Below, piece after piece: positions 43,379 to 51,477 of a DNA stretch of 64,000 nt. Position 1 is the first letter of the stretch; each line of letters starts with the position of its first letter. The stretch is from positions 310,001 through 374,000 of the forward strand of contig NEUU01000001.1 in the NCBI GenBank assembly GCA_002304345.1, read 5' to 3'. The notes beneath the pieces are model-generated. The model saw only the letters and a list, made by a program, of their open reading frames with translations, searched no databases and was not told the DNA's origin. The position numbers were made by a program, and so were the translations under genes. Source of the DNA: Verrucomicrobia bacterium Tous-C9LFEB. GTDB taxonomy: Bacteria; Verrucomicrobiota; Verrucomicrobiia; Methylacidiphilales; UBA1321.

Positions 43379-44971
43379 TTATTTCTGGATGGAATCGAGC
43401 GAGGTTTCGAGCATGTACGCGCCGCATTCCATCAGGTCCTGATTCAAGCGGGTGGCCGCCATTTTGCGCACGGTTTCGCTGGAGGATTTGCCGCGGTATT
43501 GTTTCCACTGAAGCGCCGCGAGCGTGGTGTCATCGTGAGCAATGGCGTGACGGCGGGTTTTGATCTCCTGCAATAAATCACGGCGAACGGCCGGGCGCAA
43601 ATCCTCTTCGAGGGAGCGGGTGAAAGAGTCCACGGGTTGGCGGTCGCCGTAAAGTCGGTAAAGGTTCTGATTGATCACGAGTCGTCCATCCGCGCCAAAC
43701 GAATTGAAGGCCAGCCCCTGCGTGTACCCTTCAATAATGGGTTGGAACGCGCGGATCGGCTCGGGAATGGTGACACCAATGATGGAGGGCAGCCAGTAGC
43801 TGGTGTCGACGAAGCGTTGATTGCCGCGCTGCGAGGTCATGAACTGGAGAAAGGCGAGTGCGGCCTTGGGGTGCCGGGAAAGGCGGGTGATGCCAAAGCG
43901 GGTGGCGACGTCGTTGTTCTCCGCGAAAGCGCCGAGGACGTATTTGCCGTACTCGGGATTCGCGGGAGTCGGTAGCGGGATCGAAACGATGTCGATGGGA
44001 AAGGGGGCCTGCGCCTTGAGGGTGCGGACGTCCCAACTGCCGCTGACGATCATGAGGGCGCGCTCCTGGAGAAAATAGAAGGTGGCGTCCTCCCGGCGCA
44101 GGGATTGGAATCCGGACGGCAGATTGCGACCGACTTCATGCTGAAGCTCGAGTCCGCTCTGCACTTCGGGCGAGGTGAAATTCCATCGACCAGCGAGATA
44201 CGCCATTTGCGTGTCCGGCTTGCTGACGGAAAAATCGAGGAGGTCATTGAGCCGCAGGAGCAGCTTCTGCGTCTGGTTGCTGAGGAATTGATCGAGCAGG
44301 AGCGGACCGTTGTAATCGGACCCGGCAATGGCCACGACTTTGTTGGCGCGCGCGCCGTTGTAGTCGGCCAGTTTCTGAAAGACGGCTTGGAATTCCCGGA
44401 AGTTCGTCGGAGCCGGGGCACCCACGCCCATGATCTTTTCGTAGAGGCCGCGGTTATAATAGAGCCGGACCGTGTGCATGTTGAGCCCCGCGGAATAGTA
44501 ATCCTGCAGCGTGGGATTGTAGCTGCTGTACATGCCGTCGAGGAAGGTGTCGCGCCAAGGAAGTTTTTCGAGCGCGGTGCCCTGATTGTACGGATTGGGC
44601 CGTTCCACCCAGAGACTGAGCGGAACGAAATAGCGGGCGAGGCGCTCGTCGTCGATACCGTAGCCGACCTCGATGAGATCGGGCGCGGTGCCGCCGATAA
44701 GCTGCGTGACGAGCCAGTTGGGGAAGATGCGCTCCGGGACGAGGAGTTGCTCGACGCGGATGTCGGGATGCTGGCGGGTGAACTCGGTGGCGAGTTCGTC
44801 GAAGGCGTGACGGAGGCCCTGCTCCAACTGCCAGTGCGCGATGCGAAGCGTGATCTGGTTTGGCTTTTCGAGATGGGCGGTCTTGCGCTGCAGCACGAAG
44901 ACGGTGGAGGCGAGATAGCCGATGGCCACGAGACCAAAACCGATGATCTGGAAAACGGTTTCGCGCTTCAC
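43379..44971 (-). CDS. Sugar ABC transporter substrate-binding protein
   Basis: Extracellular solute-binding protein (family 1) of 530 residues, longer than the usual 400-450. The N-terminal helix (about 8-27) lacks a lipobox Cys and a clear cleavage site, so it may remain anchored. The solute-binding fold shows in FPNWLVTQLIGGTAPDLIEVGY, YYNRGLYEKIMG and ALMIVSGSWDVRTLKA. The extra C-terminal 90 residues are charged and helical. The start overlaps the preceding TPR gene by four bases. Confidence 0.92.
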   Translation of the reverse strand: MKRETVFQIIGFGLVAIGYLASTVFVLQRKTAHLEKPNQITLRIAHWQLEQGLRHAFDELATEFTRQHPDIRVEQLLVPERIFPNWLVTQLIGGTAPDLIEVGYGIDDERLARYFVPLSLWVERPNPYNQGTALEKLPWRDTFLDGMYSSYNPTLQDYYSAGLNMHTVRLYYNRGLYEKIMGVGAPAPTNFREFQAVFQKLADYNGARANKVVAIAGSDYNGPLLLDQFLSNQTQKLLLRLNDLLDFSVSKPDTQMAYLAGRWNFTSPEVQSGLELQHEVGRNLPSGFQSLRREDATFYFLQERALMIVSGSWDVRTLKAQAPFPIDIVSIPLPTPANPEYGKYVLGAFAENNDVATRFGITRLSRHPKAALAFLQFMTSQRGNQRFVDTSYWLPSIIGVTIPEPIRAFQPIIEGYTQGLAFNSFGADGRLVINQNLYRLYGDRQPVDSFTRSLEEDLRPAVRRDLLQEIKTRRHAIAHDDTTLAALQWKQYRGKSSSETVRKMAATRLNQDLMECGAYMLETSLDSIQK

Positions 44972-45789
44972 GATTTGGCTCCTTTCAGTTCCTTGACCTT
45001 TTGTTGAACCGTGAAGGTGCGCGTGCTGCGTGGAAATTCCTTGAGAAAGCGCTCGAAGTAGGTGATGGCGATGTCGCGCTTGCCGAGCCGCTGGGCGAGG
45101 TTGCCGATGCGAATGAGGATATTGGCCTCAGCGAACTGGATGGGAACGCCGATGGTGTCGGCTTCAATCAGGTAGCGGAGCGCTTTTTCGTCACCGAGGT
45201 TGTACTGGATGCAGGCGGTGCTGACGACGAGATTGAAATTGCAGCGCGCGGCGGGTTCCTTGAGCAGCGGAGCCAGCTTTTCCACTTCGGCCAGCGCCTG
45301 CCTTTTATCGGCCGTGGTGGGCGTGGCGCAGAGTTTCAGGATGGCGACTTTCGCAATCGCGCTTTGCGCGTAGAAATGGTTGGGGTGCTCGGCGATGAGT
45401 TGCGAGTAAAGTTGCAGCGCCTTGGGCACGTTGGGATCGTTGCGGTGAATCTGCTCAAGCCGGGCGAGATAATAGAGAGAGGCGATGCCGACTTCATCAT
45501 TCGGATTGGCGGCAATGAGGCGGGTGAATATCGCTTCGGCGCGATTGATATTCTGGACGGTCTTGGGCTGCAGGTTGAGCAGGTTGACGCCGAGGCCGTA
45601 TTCGACTTCGCGGAGATCGCCGACCTTTTCCTCCTGCGCGGCGGTGAACCGGGCGTACGATTCCTGCACAAGCAGCATGGAGGCATCGTCCCACGCCTTG
45701 TCCAGAAGCTTGGGATCGCTGGCTTGCGACACGGCAAGGCCCACGCTCCAGATCAGAAGCGGAAACAGGCGGTACGGCAACGACATCAT
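44968..45789 (-). CDS. Periplasmic TPR-like protein coupled to the sugar transporter
   Basis: Protein of 273 residues with a signal peptide (about 1-24, AVSQA) and a helical body of tetratricopeptide-like repeats (for example NRAEAIFTRLIAANPNDEVGIASLYYLARLEQ and ALQLYSQLIAEHP). It ends over the start of the binding-protein gene and begins 21 bases after polX. A role in docking or assembling the transporter or its substrate-degrading partners at the membrane is plausible but unproven. A TTG at 45798 is an alternative start. Confidence 0.82.
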   Translation of the reverse strand: MMSLPYRLFPLLIWSVGLAVSQASDPKLLDKAWDDASMLLVQESYARFTAAQEEKVGDLREVEYGLGVNLLNLQPKTVQNINRAEAIFTRLIAANPNDEVGIASLYYLARLEQIHRNDPNVPKALQLYSQLIAEHPNHFYAQSAIAKVAILKLCATPTTADKRQALAEVEKLAPLLKEPAARCNFNLVVSTACIQYNLGDEKALRYLIEADTIGVPIQFAEANILIRIGNLAQRLGKRDIAITYFERFLKEFPRSTRTFTVQQKVKELKGAKS

Positions 45790-45810
45790 GATCAGCAATG
45801 TCTTTATCGG

Positions 45811-47571
45811 TTAAATATCGAGCAACTGACGGATTTTATCGAGCTTCAAGGTATTGACCACGTCTTCCTTGCGGAGCCAGCCCTTGCGGGCGGCGGTGGC
45901 TCCGAGCCGGAGATAACCGAGTTGGCCAACGCGGTGGGCGTCGGGATTGATCGAACATTTTACACCCTTGTCACGGGCGCGATGCCACCAGCGCCAGTCC
46001 AGATCGAGGCGGTAGGGACTGGCATTGAGTTCAATCCACGTGCCGGTCTCCGCCGCGCAATCGATGATCTTGCCGAGATTGATCGCACTGGGAGCTCGGG
46101 AGAGAAGCAGGCGGCCGGTGGGATGCCCGAGCATGGTGACGTAGGGATTCTCCATCGCGCGGATGACGCGGCGGGTCATCTCGTCCTCCGGCTGCTGCAT
46201 GGCGTTGTGCACGCTGGCGACGACGTAATCAAGCTGCTGCAAAATCTCATCAGCGAAATCAAGCTGGCCGTCTTTGAGAATATCCACTTCGCAACCGCTG
46301 AAGAGGTGGATGTCTTCGAGCGTATGGTTCAGCTTCGCGATTTCCTCGATCTGTGCGAGCAGGCGAGCCTCGCTGAGGCCGTTTGCCTGAAAGGAAGATT
46401 TGGAGTGGTCCGCGATGCCGAGGTATTCGAGCCCGAGAGTTTGCGCGGCTTCCGCCATTTCCTGAAGCGTGTTTTTGCCGTCGCTCCACGTGGTGTGATT
46501 GTGGAAGGTGCCACGGAGATCGCTCCACTCGAGGAGGCGGGGAATCTTGCACTCGGCGGCGGCTTCGATCTCGCCCATGTTCTCGCGGAGTTCCGGCGGG
46601 ATGTATTGCAGACCGAGTTTTTCGAAGAGTTCCTCTTCCGTGCGGCACGGAATCAGTTCGCCCTGCGGTTTGGTGGACTCTTTTTCGCCGCCGGGAGTTT
46701 CCGTTTTGTCGCCAGTGAGAAAAAGTCCCCACTCACTGAGCTTCTTGCCTTCCGCAATGGCGCGTTGGCGCATCGCGACGTTGTGCTCTTTGCTGCCGGT
46801 GAAATGGTGCAGCGCGGTGGCGAATTCCTTGTCGCTGACGACGCGCAGATCGCACGCCAAGCCGCCCTTGAGCACGACGCTCGCCTTGGTGGGACCCTGT
46901 CCAACGACGCGCTCGATTTCCGGCAGCGTGATGAAGTCGCGCATGACTTGCTCCGGCGCTTTCGAGGAGACGAGGAGGTCGATGTCCTTGACGACTTCCT
47001 TTCCGCGTCGAAGACTGCCCGCAATGCTGCAGCGGGTGACATCGGGGTGGGTGCGCAACGTGTCGACGAGTTCGGTCGCGATCAGAATGACGTCGGCGTA
47101 AAGATGCTGCGATTGGTAGGAGTGATATTGCGTGATGCCTTCGAGAATGCGGGTGGCGGTCTTCTCGCCAAAACCGGTGAGTGCGGCCACGCGACCGTCT
47201 TTGCAGGCGGTTTCCAGATCCGCGAGGCTCTGGATTTTGAGTTGGTCGTGTAGCGCCTTGGCTTTTTTCGGGCCTACACCGGGGATGTTCAACAGCTCCA
47301 AGAGAACGGGCGGCAGCGATTTCTTGAGCTCGTCGTAATAGGCGAGTTTGCCGGTGGTGTAGAGCTCAGCGATTTTTTCCTGCAGGGCGGTGCCGATGCC
47401 CTTGATCGAGCCGAGGCGATTTTCGGCAATGATCACGCCGAGGTCTTCATCGAGCAGATCAAGCGTTCGCGCGGCGCTGGTGTAGGCGCGCGTCTTGAAG
47501 ATGTTCTCGCCCTTTAATTCGAGCAGGATGGCGATCTCGTTCAGAATTTCAGCAATGTCACCTTTGTTCAT
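45811..47571 (-). CDS. polX: DNA polymerase X family protein with PHP domain
   Basis: Protein of 586 residues: N-terminal 8-kDa/HhH domain (about 1-90, LKGENIFKTRAYTSAARTL; NIPGVGPKKAKAL), a polymerase palm with GSLRRGKEVVKDIDLL (metal-binding aspartates), and a C-terminal PHP phosphoesterase (about 345-586) with FHNHTTWSDGKN, GIADHSK, SVHN and GHPTGRL. Family members fill short gaps in base-excision repair and have metal-dependent 3'-5' exonuclease and AP-endonuclease activity. The insertion around 300-325 (KTETPGGEKESTKPQGE) is low-complexity. It starts four bases after the AI-2E family gene. Confidence 0.95.
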   Translation of the reverse strand: MNKGDIAEILNEIAILLELKGENIFKTRAYTSAARTLDLLDEDLGVIIAENRLGSIKGIGTALQEKIAELYTTGKLAYYDELKKSLPPVLLELLNIPGVGPKKAKALHDQLKIQSLADLETACKDGRVAALTGFGEKTATRILEGITQYHSYQSQHLYADVILIATELVDTLRTHPDVTRCSIAGSLRRGKEVVKDIDLLVSSKAPEQVMRDFITLPEIERVVGQGPTKASVVLKGGLACDLRVVSDKEFATALHHFTGSKEHNVAMRQRAIAEGKKLSEWGLFLTGDKTETPGGEKESTKPQGELIPCRTEEELFEKLGLQYIPPELRENMGEIEAAAECKIPRLLEWSDLRGTFHNHTTWSDGKNTLQEMAEAAQTLGLEYLGIADHSKSSFQANGLSEARLLAQIEEIAKLNHTLEDIHLFSGCEVDILKDGQLDFADEILQQLDYVVASVHNAMQQPEDEMTRRVIRAMENPYVTMLGHPTGRLLLSRAPSAINLGKIIDCAAETGTWIELNASPYRLDLDWRWWHRARDKGVKCSINPDAHRVGQLGYLRLGATAARKGWLRKEDVVNTLKLDKIRQLLDI

Positions 47572-47575
47572 CGGA

Positions 47576-48703
47576 TTACGCTTCCAAGCCTTTCTGGGCG
47601 CGAGTGCGCAGGAGGGCCTTGCGGAATTGGTAACGGGCGGTCAGGCGGTCGTTGGTGGCCAGTTGACCAAGAATCTGGCCGAGGACCATCATGACGCCAA
47701 GCACCGGCATGACGAGGAGGAGTCCGCTAATCCCCGCCACGGCACCGCCGACGAAGATCATGAGGACGGTCACAACCGGATGGATCTGCAAGCTGCGGCC
47801 AATGGTCATCGGCATGAAGACGAAATCATCCAAGAGACGCACTCCGAGAAAGAGCGCGACCGCGCCGTAGGTCATCCACGTTTGCGAGGCGTAGTCGGTC
47901 GCCGCCACGAGCACGACCAGCAGACAGCCCACGATGGAGCCGACATAGGGAACCCAGGACAGCACGGCAATCACCAAGCCCAGGACGAACGCGCCGGAGA
48001 TGCCCATGAGCTTCAGGCCAATGCCGAGGCAGGCGGCGTCGATGGCGGTGAGTGCCATCAATCCCTGAAAATAGCGGCGCACCTGATCGTCGATGCGATG
48101 GAGGAGGAGGAGGGATTTCTCGAAGTAGGCATTGGGGATGGCGCGGACGAGAAAGCGTTTGAACTGGCTGCCATCGACGAGGATGAAATAGGTGAGGTAG
48201 GGAATCAACAGCAGCGAGGGAATCCAGTGGAGCAATCCCATGATGGTGTGGCTGCTGTTTTCCGAGGCCCACTTGGCAAGCTGCTCGTCCCAGTTGGCAT
48301 TGTCCCGGGCCTTGCTCATCATGTATTCATCGATAAAGGGCACGTATTTTTCCACCGTGCGCAGGGTGCTTTCGACGAAGTCCGCCCCGTGCTGGACGTA
48401 GTTGGAGATGATCTTTTGCTCGTTCCAGGTGGTCACCTTGCTGGCGAAGCGAGGCAGGGTGACCGCGGTCAGGGCGAGCAGCAGCAGGACGAGACCGCCC
48501 ATGACAAAACCGGCGGCGCTTTCCCGGCTCCAGCCATGATGGGTGAGGCGATAGACGAGAGGCTCGGTCACGTAGTAGAGAATGATCGAGAGCAGGATGG
48601 GGAGCACCAGCCAGAGAATGCCTTGAAACAAATAGAGCGTGATGCAGGTCGCCAGGACCGTGCCCACCCAGACCAAGGGACCAGATGACTGGTTATCGTT
48701 CAT
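47576..48703 (-). CDS. AI-2E family transporter (PerM/YdiK-like)
   Basis: Membrane protein of 375 residues with about eight hydrophobic segments and the family phrases LIPYLTYFILVDG, GLMALTAIDAACLGIGLKLMGI and LSWVPYVGSIVGCLLVVLVA. Members include the disputed AI-2 exporter TqsA and various Na+/H+ antiporters, so the substrate should not be assumed. It overlaps the upstream cNMP-binding gene by four bases and is followed by polX after four. Confidence 0.9.
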   Translation of the reverse strand: MNDNQSSGPLVWVGTVLATCITLYLFQGILWLVLPILLSIILYYVTEPLVYRLTHHGWSRESAAGFVMGGLVLLLLALTAVTLPRFASKVTTWNEQKIISNYVQHGADFVESTLRTVEKYVPFIDEYMMSKARDNANWDEQLAKWASENSSHTIMGLLHWIPSLLLIPYLTYFILVDGSQFKRFLVRAIPNAYFEKSLLLLHRIDDQVRRYFQGLMALTAIDAACLGIGLKLMGISGAFVLGLVIAVLSWVPYVGSIVGCLLVVLVAATDYASQTWMTYGAVALFLGVRLLDDFVFMPMTIGRSLQIHPVVTVLMIFVGGAVAGISGLLLVMPVLGVMMVLGQILGQLATNDRLTARYQFRKALLRTRAQKGLEA

Positions 48704-49173
48704 AGATTGGTCGGATTCTCGTTGGAGACAATGGCCTTGCGCAGCTTGCGCGACAGGTCACGGGCCAGCGCGTACGAAATCATCGAACCGATGGAGGAAT
48801 GGAGTTCCAGCAAGGCGAGGAATTCGGTGCGAAAGAGGGCGAGCAGCACGGTATCTTCCACCGCTCGGGCCGAGGTGGACCGCGGAGCGTCCTCGAGGAG
48901 GGCGAGTTCGCCGAAGAAATCGCCGGGGCCGAACTCGACGAACTTGTCTTCCGGCTGATTCTCGCGATGGGTGCGGACCTTGCCGCTGGCGACGATGTAG
49001 AGCGCCTGCCCCTCGTCGCCTTGGTCGAAGATGAGTTCGCTTTCGAGATAGTTGCGCTCGTGCAGGAGGCTATTCACGATGCGAAGCTGGCTCAGCTTCA
49101 GGTCATTAAAGAGCGCGACGCTCTTGAGTTGCGCCAAACGGGGATTCTTCTTCTTACCCAGTGAAAAGAGCAT
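48700..49173 (-). CDS. Cyclic nucleotide-binding domain protein without DNA-binding domain
   Basis: Protein of 157 residues consisting essentially of a CRP-type beta-roll (about 20-140) with the phosphate-binding cassette FGELALLEDAPRSTSARA. No helix-turn-helix follows; the last 25 residues are a short helix. It could sense cAMP or c-di-GMP or be a structural domain that acts on a partner. Its stop overlaps the AI-2E gene's start by four bases, so regulation of that transporter is a reasonable guess. First gene of the long series down to 41567. Confidence 0.88.
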   Translation of the reverse strand: MLFSLGKKKNPRLAQLKSVALFNDLKLSQLRIVNSLLHERNYLESELIFDQGDEGQALYIVASGKVRTHRENQPEDKFVEFGPGDFFGELALLEDAPRSTSARAVEDTVLLALFRTEFLALLELHSSIGSMISYALARDLSRKLRKAIVSNENPTNL

Positions 49174-49236
49174 GGGAGGGAATTAACGCAAATTCCGGTG
49201 CACTGTCGAGAGTTAAGAGGCTTATTGGCAAATACT

Positions 49237-49656
49237 TTAAGGGGATGCGGAAACCGCGGCGGGAGCCGGGCTAGGCGGGCCACGATGGGGTGCAAGAGCG
49301 AGGATGACCACGGGCACGGCAATGCCGAGCAGGAGCGCGATGAGACTGCCGAGGCGATGGCCGGGCGTCTGGAAACCCATCCAGATGCCAAGCACGATGG
49401 CGAGGATCAGCCCAATGCAGAGGGCGATCGTGAGGATTTTGAAAGCGTCGGTCCGGTATTTCTTCGTGCCGGTGACAGGATAATATTGGTCGATGTGGAC
49501 GGTGGAGAGCTTCTCGATGACGGTTTGACCGAAGCCGAGCCCCTTGTTGCGGTTGATGGTGACCGTCTGCCACCAGCCGGTGATGACGAAGAGGAGCAGA
49601 AGCGGGGCGAAGAAAACGCCGAGGTAAAGGTGGAGGCGACGGAGCAGTTTTTTCAT
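49237..49656 (-). CDS. Small PepSY-TM-like membrane protein next to msrP
   Basis: Protein of 139 residues with three membrane segments (about 9-30, 71-93 and 102-122). The N-terminus LRRLHLYLGVFFAPLLLLFVITGWWQ carries the Arg-x-x-His-x(n)-Gly-x(n)-TGW pattern of PepSY-associated membrane proteins, and a further His lies in the PGHRLG turn. It starts 24 bases after the msrP stop, the position usually taken by the haem protein MsrQ. It is far smaller than MsrQ or full PepSY-TM proteins, so I propose but cannot prove an electron-relay role for MsrP. Confidence 0.7.
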   Translation of the reverse strand: MKKLLRRLHLYLGVFFAPLLLLFVITGWWQTVTINRNKGLGFGQTVIEKLSTVHIDQYYPVTGTKKYRTDAFKILTIALCIGLILAIVLGIWMGFQTPGHRLGSLIALLLGIAVPVVILALAPHRGPPSPAPAAVSASP

Positions 49657-49680
49657 GGGCTGGAGAGGCGGTTCACGTGG

Positions 49681-50667
49681 CTAAAATTCATTACCCTTGT
49701 ACATCGACGTGACGAGCGGGGCGTAGCCGTTGTAAGGCAGCGTGGCGATGCGGTCGCCATTGGTGATATCGCGTTCCGTGGCCTGTGACCAGCGCGGGTG
49801 GGGGCGGTCGGGGTTGACGTTGGAGTAGAAGCCGTACTCGTCCGGGGCGAGTTCATTCCAGAACGTGGGAGGTTGTTTCTCGACGAACTCGATTTTAACA
49901 ATGCCCTTGGCTCCCTTGTAACCATATTTCCACGGCACAACGGAGCGCAACGGAGCACCCATTTGTTTCGGGAGCGGTTTGCCGTAGATTCCTGTCACGA
50001 AGAGGCTGAGTTCGTGGCGGGCTTCGTCCAGGCGCAAGCCCTCGAAGTAGGGCCAGGAGAATTGATTCGTCTCCTGACCGGGCGCTTCAGCGGGTTTCAT
50101 AAACGAGAGGAAACGAACGTAGCGGGCTGAACCGAGTGGCTGGCAGAAGTCGATGAAGTCCCGCATAGGAAATCCGATCCACGGGACAACCATCGACCAC
50201 GCTTCCACGCAGCGCATGCGGTAGACGCGCTCCTGCAGGGGAAACTTCGCGACGAGATCCTCGAAGCCGATCTTGAAGGGCTTGGCTACCAGTCCGCCAA
50301 TTTCAAGAGTCCATGGATCAATCGACAATCGCGCGCTGAGCGGATTGACCGCTTCCTTATCGGTGGAGAATTCGTAGTAATTGTTGTAATTGCCGGCGAT
50401 CTTGAGCGGCGTTTCCGCGCGGTCGGCCACTTGGTAAATGGGATTGCGCTTGGCAGGATAAAATTTATCCGAGGGCCGAGAGGGGAGATTGAACCCGGAA
50501 GCGGCTCCGCCCGGTGCGGCGCTGGCGGTCGTGCGGGAGTCGCAGCCGCCGATCATGGCGGCTGCTCCAAGGAATCCGAGTTGGCGGAGGAATTGACGAC
50601 GATTTTTGAAGGTCGATTCCGGCGTGATCATCGACTCGGGGAGGGAGTAGGGAGAGCGGTCGGGCAT
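49681..50667 (-). CDS. msrP: Protein-methionine-sulfoxide reductase catalytic subunit
   Basis: Periplasmic molybdenum enzyme of 328 residues that repairs oxidised methionines. The Mo-ligand Cys153 lies in YRMRCVEAWSMVVPWIGFP, nearly identical to the E. coli motif. The twin-arginine signal NRRQFLRQ (Arg23-Arg24) leads into GFLGAAAMIGGC; Cys42 could make it a Tat lipoprotein. The ATG at 50667 is chosen so that the twin-arginine signal lies at the front. It is coupled to a small PepSY-like membrane protein instead of MsrQ. It is divergent from the deaminase gene, 95 bases apart. Confidence 0.95.
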   Translation of the reverse strand: MPDRSPYSLPESMITPESTFKNRRQFLRQLGFLGAAAMIGGCDSRTTASAAPGGAASGFNLPSRPSDKFYPAKRNPIYQVADRAETPLKIAGNYNNYYEFSTDKEAVNPLSARLSIDPWTLEIGGLVAKPFKIGFEDLVAKFPLQERVYRMRCVEAWSMVVPWIGFPMRDFIDFCQPLGSARYVRFLSFMKPAEAPGQETNQFSWPYFEGLRLDEARHELSLFVTGIYGKPLPKQMGAPLRSVVPWKYGYKGAKGIVKIEFVEKQPPTFWNELAPDEYGFYSNVNPDRPHPRWSQATERDITNGDRIATLPYNGYAPLVTSMYKGNEF

Positions 50668-50762
50668 AGGCGGTGTGGATTTTCGAAATGCGACGGCCAA
50701 CGGAATTTCAAGATACACGAAAAAAGGTCGAAAGCGAATGGGAAGTCGGTTATAGCAGTCGC

Positions 50763-51212
50763 ATGAGCGCAACAGATCCCTTTATGGAAGCGGCAATCGA
50801 GGAAGCGAAAAAAGGTTTGGCGGAGGGCGGCATCCCGATCGGCTCCGTGCTGGTGTGCGACGGAAAGATCATTGGCCGGGGACACAATCAACGGGTCCAA
50901 CATGGGAGCGTGATTCATCATGCCGAAATGAATTGCCTAGAGAACGCGGGTCGGCAGAAGGCGTCGGTTTACCAAAAGTGCACGATCTATTCCACGCTTT
51001 CACCGTGCCCGATGTGCAGTGGCGCGATTCTCTTGTACGGCATTCCGCACGTTGTGATCGGCGAGAACAAGACGTTCCAGGGACCGGAAGCGTATGTGCG
51101 CAGTCAGGGCGTGCAGATCAATGTGGTGAATCATCCAGAATGCGTGAAGCTGATGGAGGAGTTCATCCACAATAAGCCGGAGCTGTGGAACGAGGATATC
51201 GGGCAGGACTGA
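50763..51212 (+). CDS. Nucleoside/cytosine deaminase, fungal Fcy1-like
   Basis: Zinc deaminase of 149 residues. The motif HAE (53-55) and PCPMC (81-85) supply the zinc ligands and the proton shuttle Glu55. Beyond these the protein follows the yeast cytosine-deaminase pattern closely: GGIPIGSVLV, GRGHNQR, TLSPCPMCSGAILLYGIP and the end 'LWNEDIGQD', whereas tRNA adenosine deaminase TadA lacks the last. It therefore likely converts cytosine (or a related base) to uracil for salvage. The start at 50763 is preferred; an earlier in-frame ATG lies in the msrP upstream region. Confidence 0.85.
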   Translation: MSATDPFMEAAIEEAKKGLAEGGIPIGSVLVCDGKIIGRGHNQRVQHGSVIHHAEMNCLENAGRQKASVYQKCTIYSTLSPCPMCSGAILLYGIPHVVIGENKTFQGPEAYVRSQGVQINVVNHPECVKLMEEFIHNKPELWNEDIGQD

Positions 51213-51267
51213 GTCCTGCACCCAGTAATGCTAGAGCAGATTCGGTTGAGAGAGACGTATTCTTTTC

Positions 51268-51399
51268 ACACACCCCGGCGCTACGCGCCACCCCTCTTGA
51301 TAGAGGGGATTTCGGCAACTGGGAGTCTCGAGAGCATGAATCCCCTCTATCAAGAGGGAATGGGAACGTGCGGTAGCACCGCGTAGCGCCGGGGTGTGT
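51268..51399. repeat. Nested perfect inverted repeats
   Basis: Outer arms 51268-51287 and 51380-51399 (20 bases, ACACACCCCGGCGCTACGCG and its complement) and inner arms 51292-51311 and 51339-51358 (20 bases, CCCTCTTGATAGAGGGGATT and its complement) are both perfect. Together they can fold into a long cruciform or hairpin of about 130 bases with a 27-base inner loop. A decayed half copy is at 31772-31799. No open frame lies inside, so this is a non-coding miniature element. Confidence 0.9.
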
Positions 51400-51477
51400 C
51401 AATCTTCACGGCATCTCTCGTAATCGCAGACATCACATTGCTCCCGATTATTTGCGACTAACTCAATCGAAAGGAGT

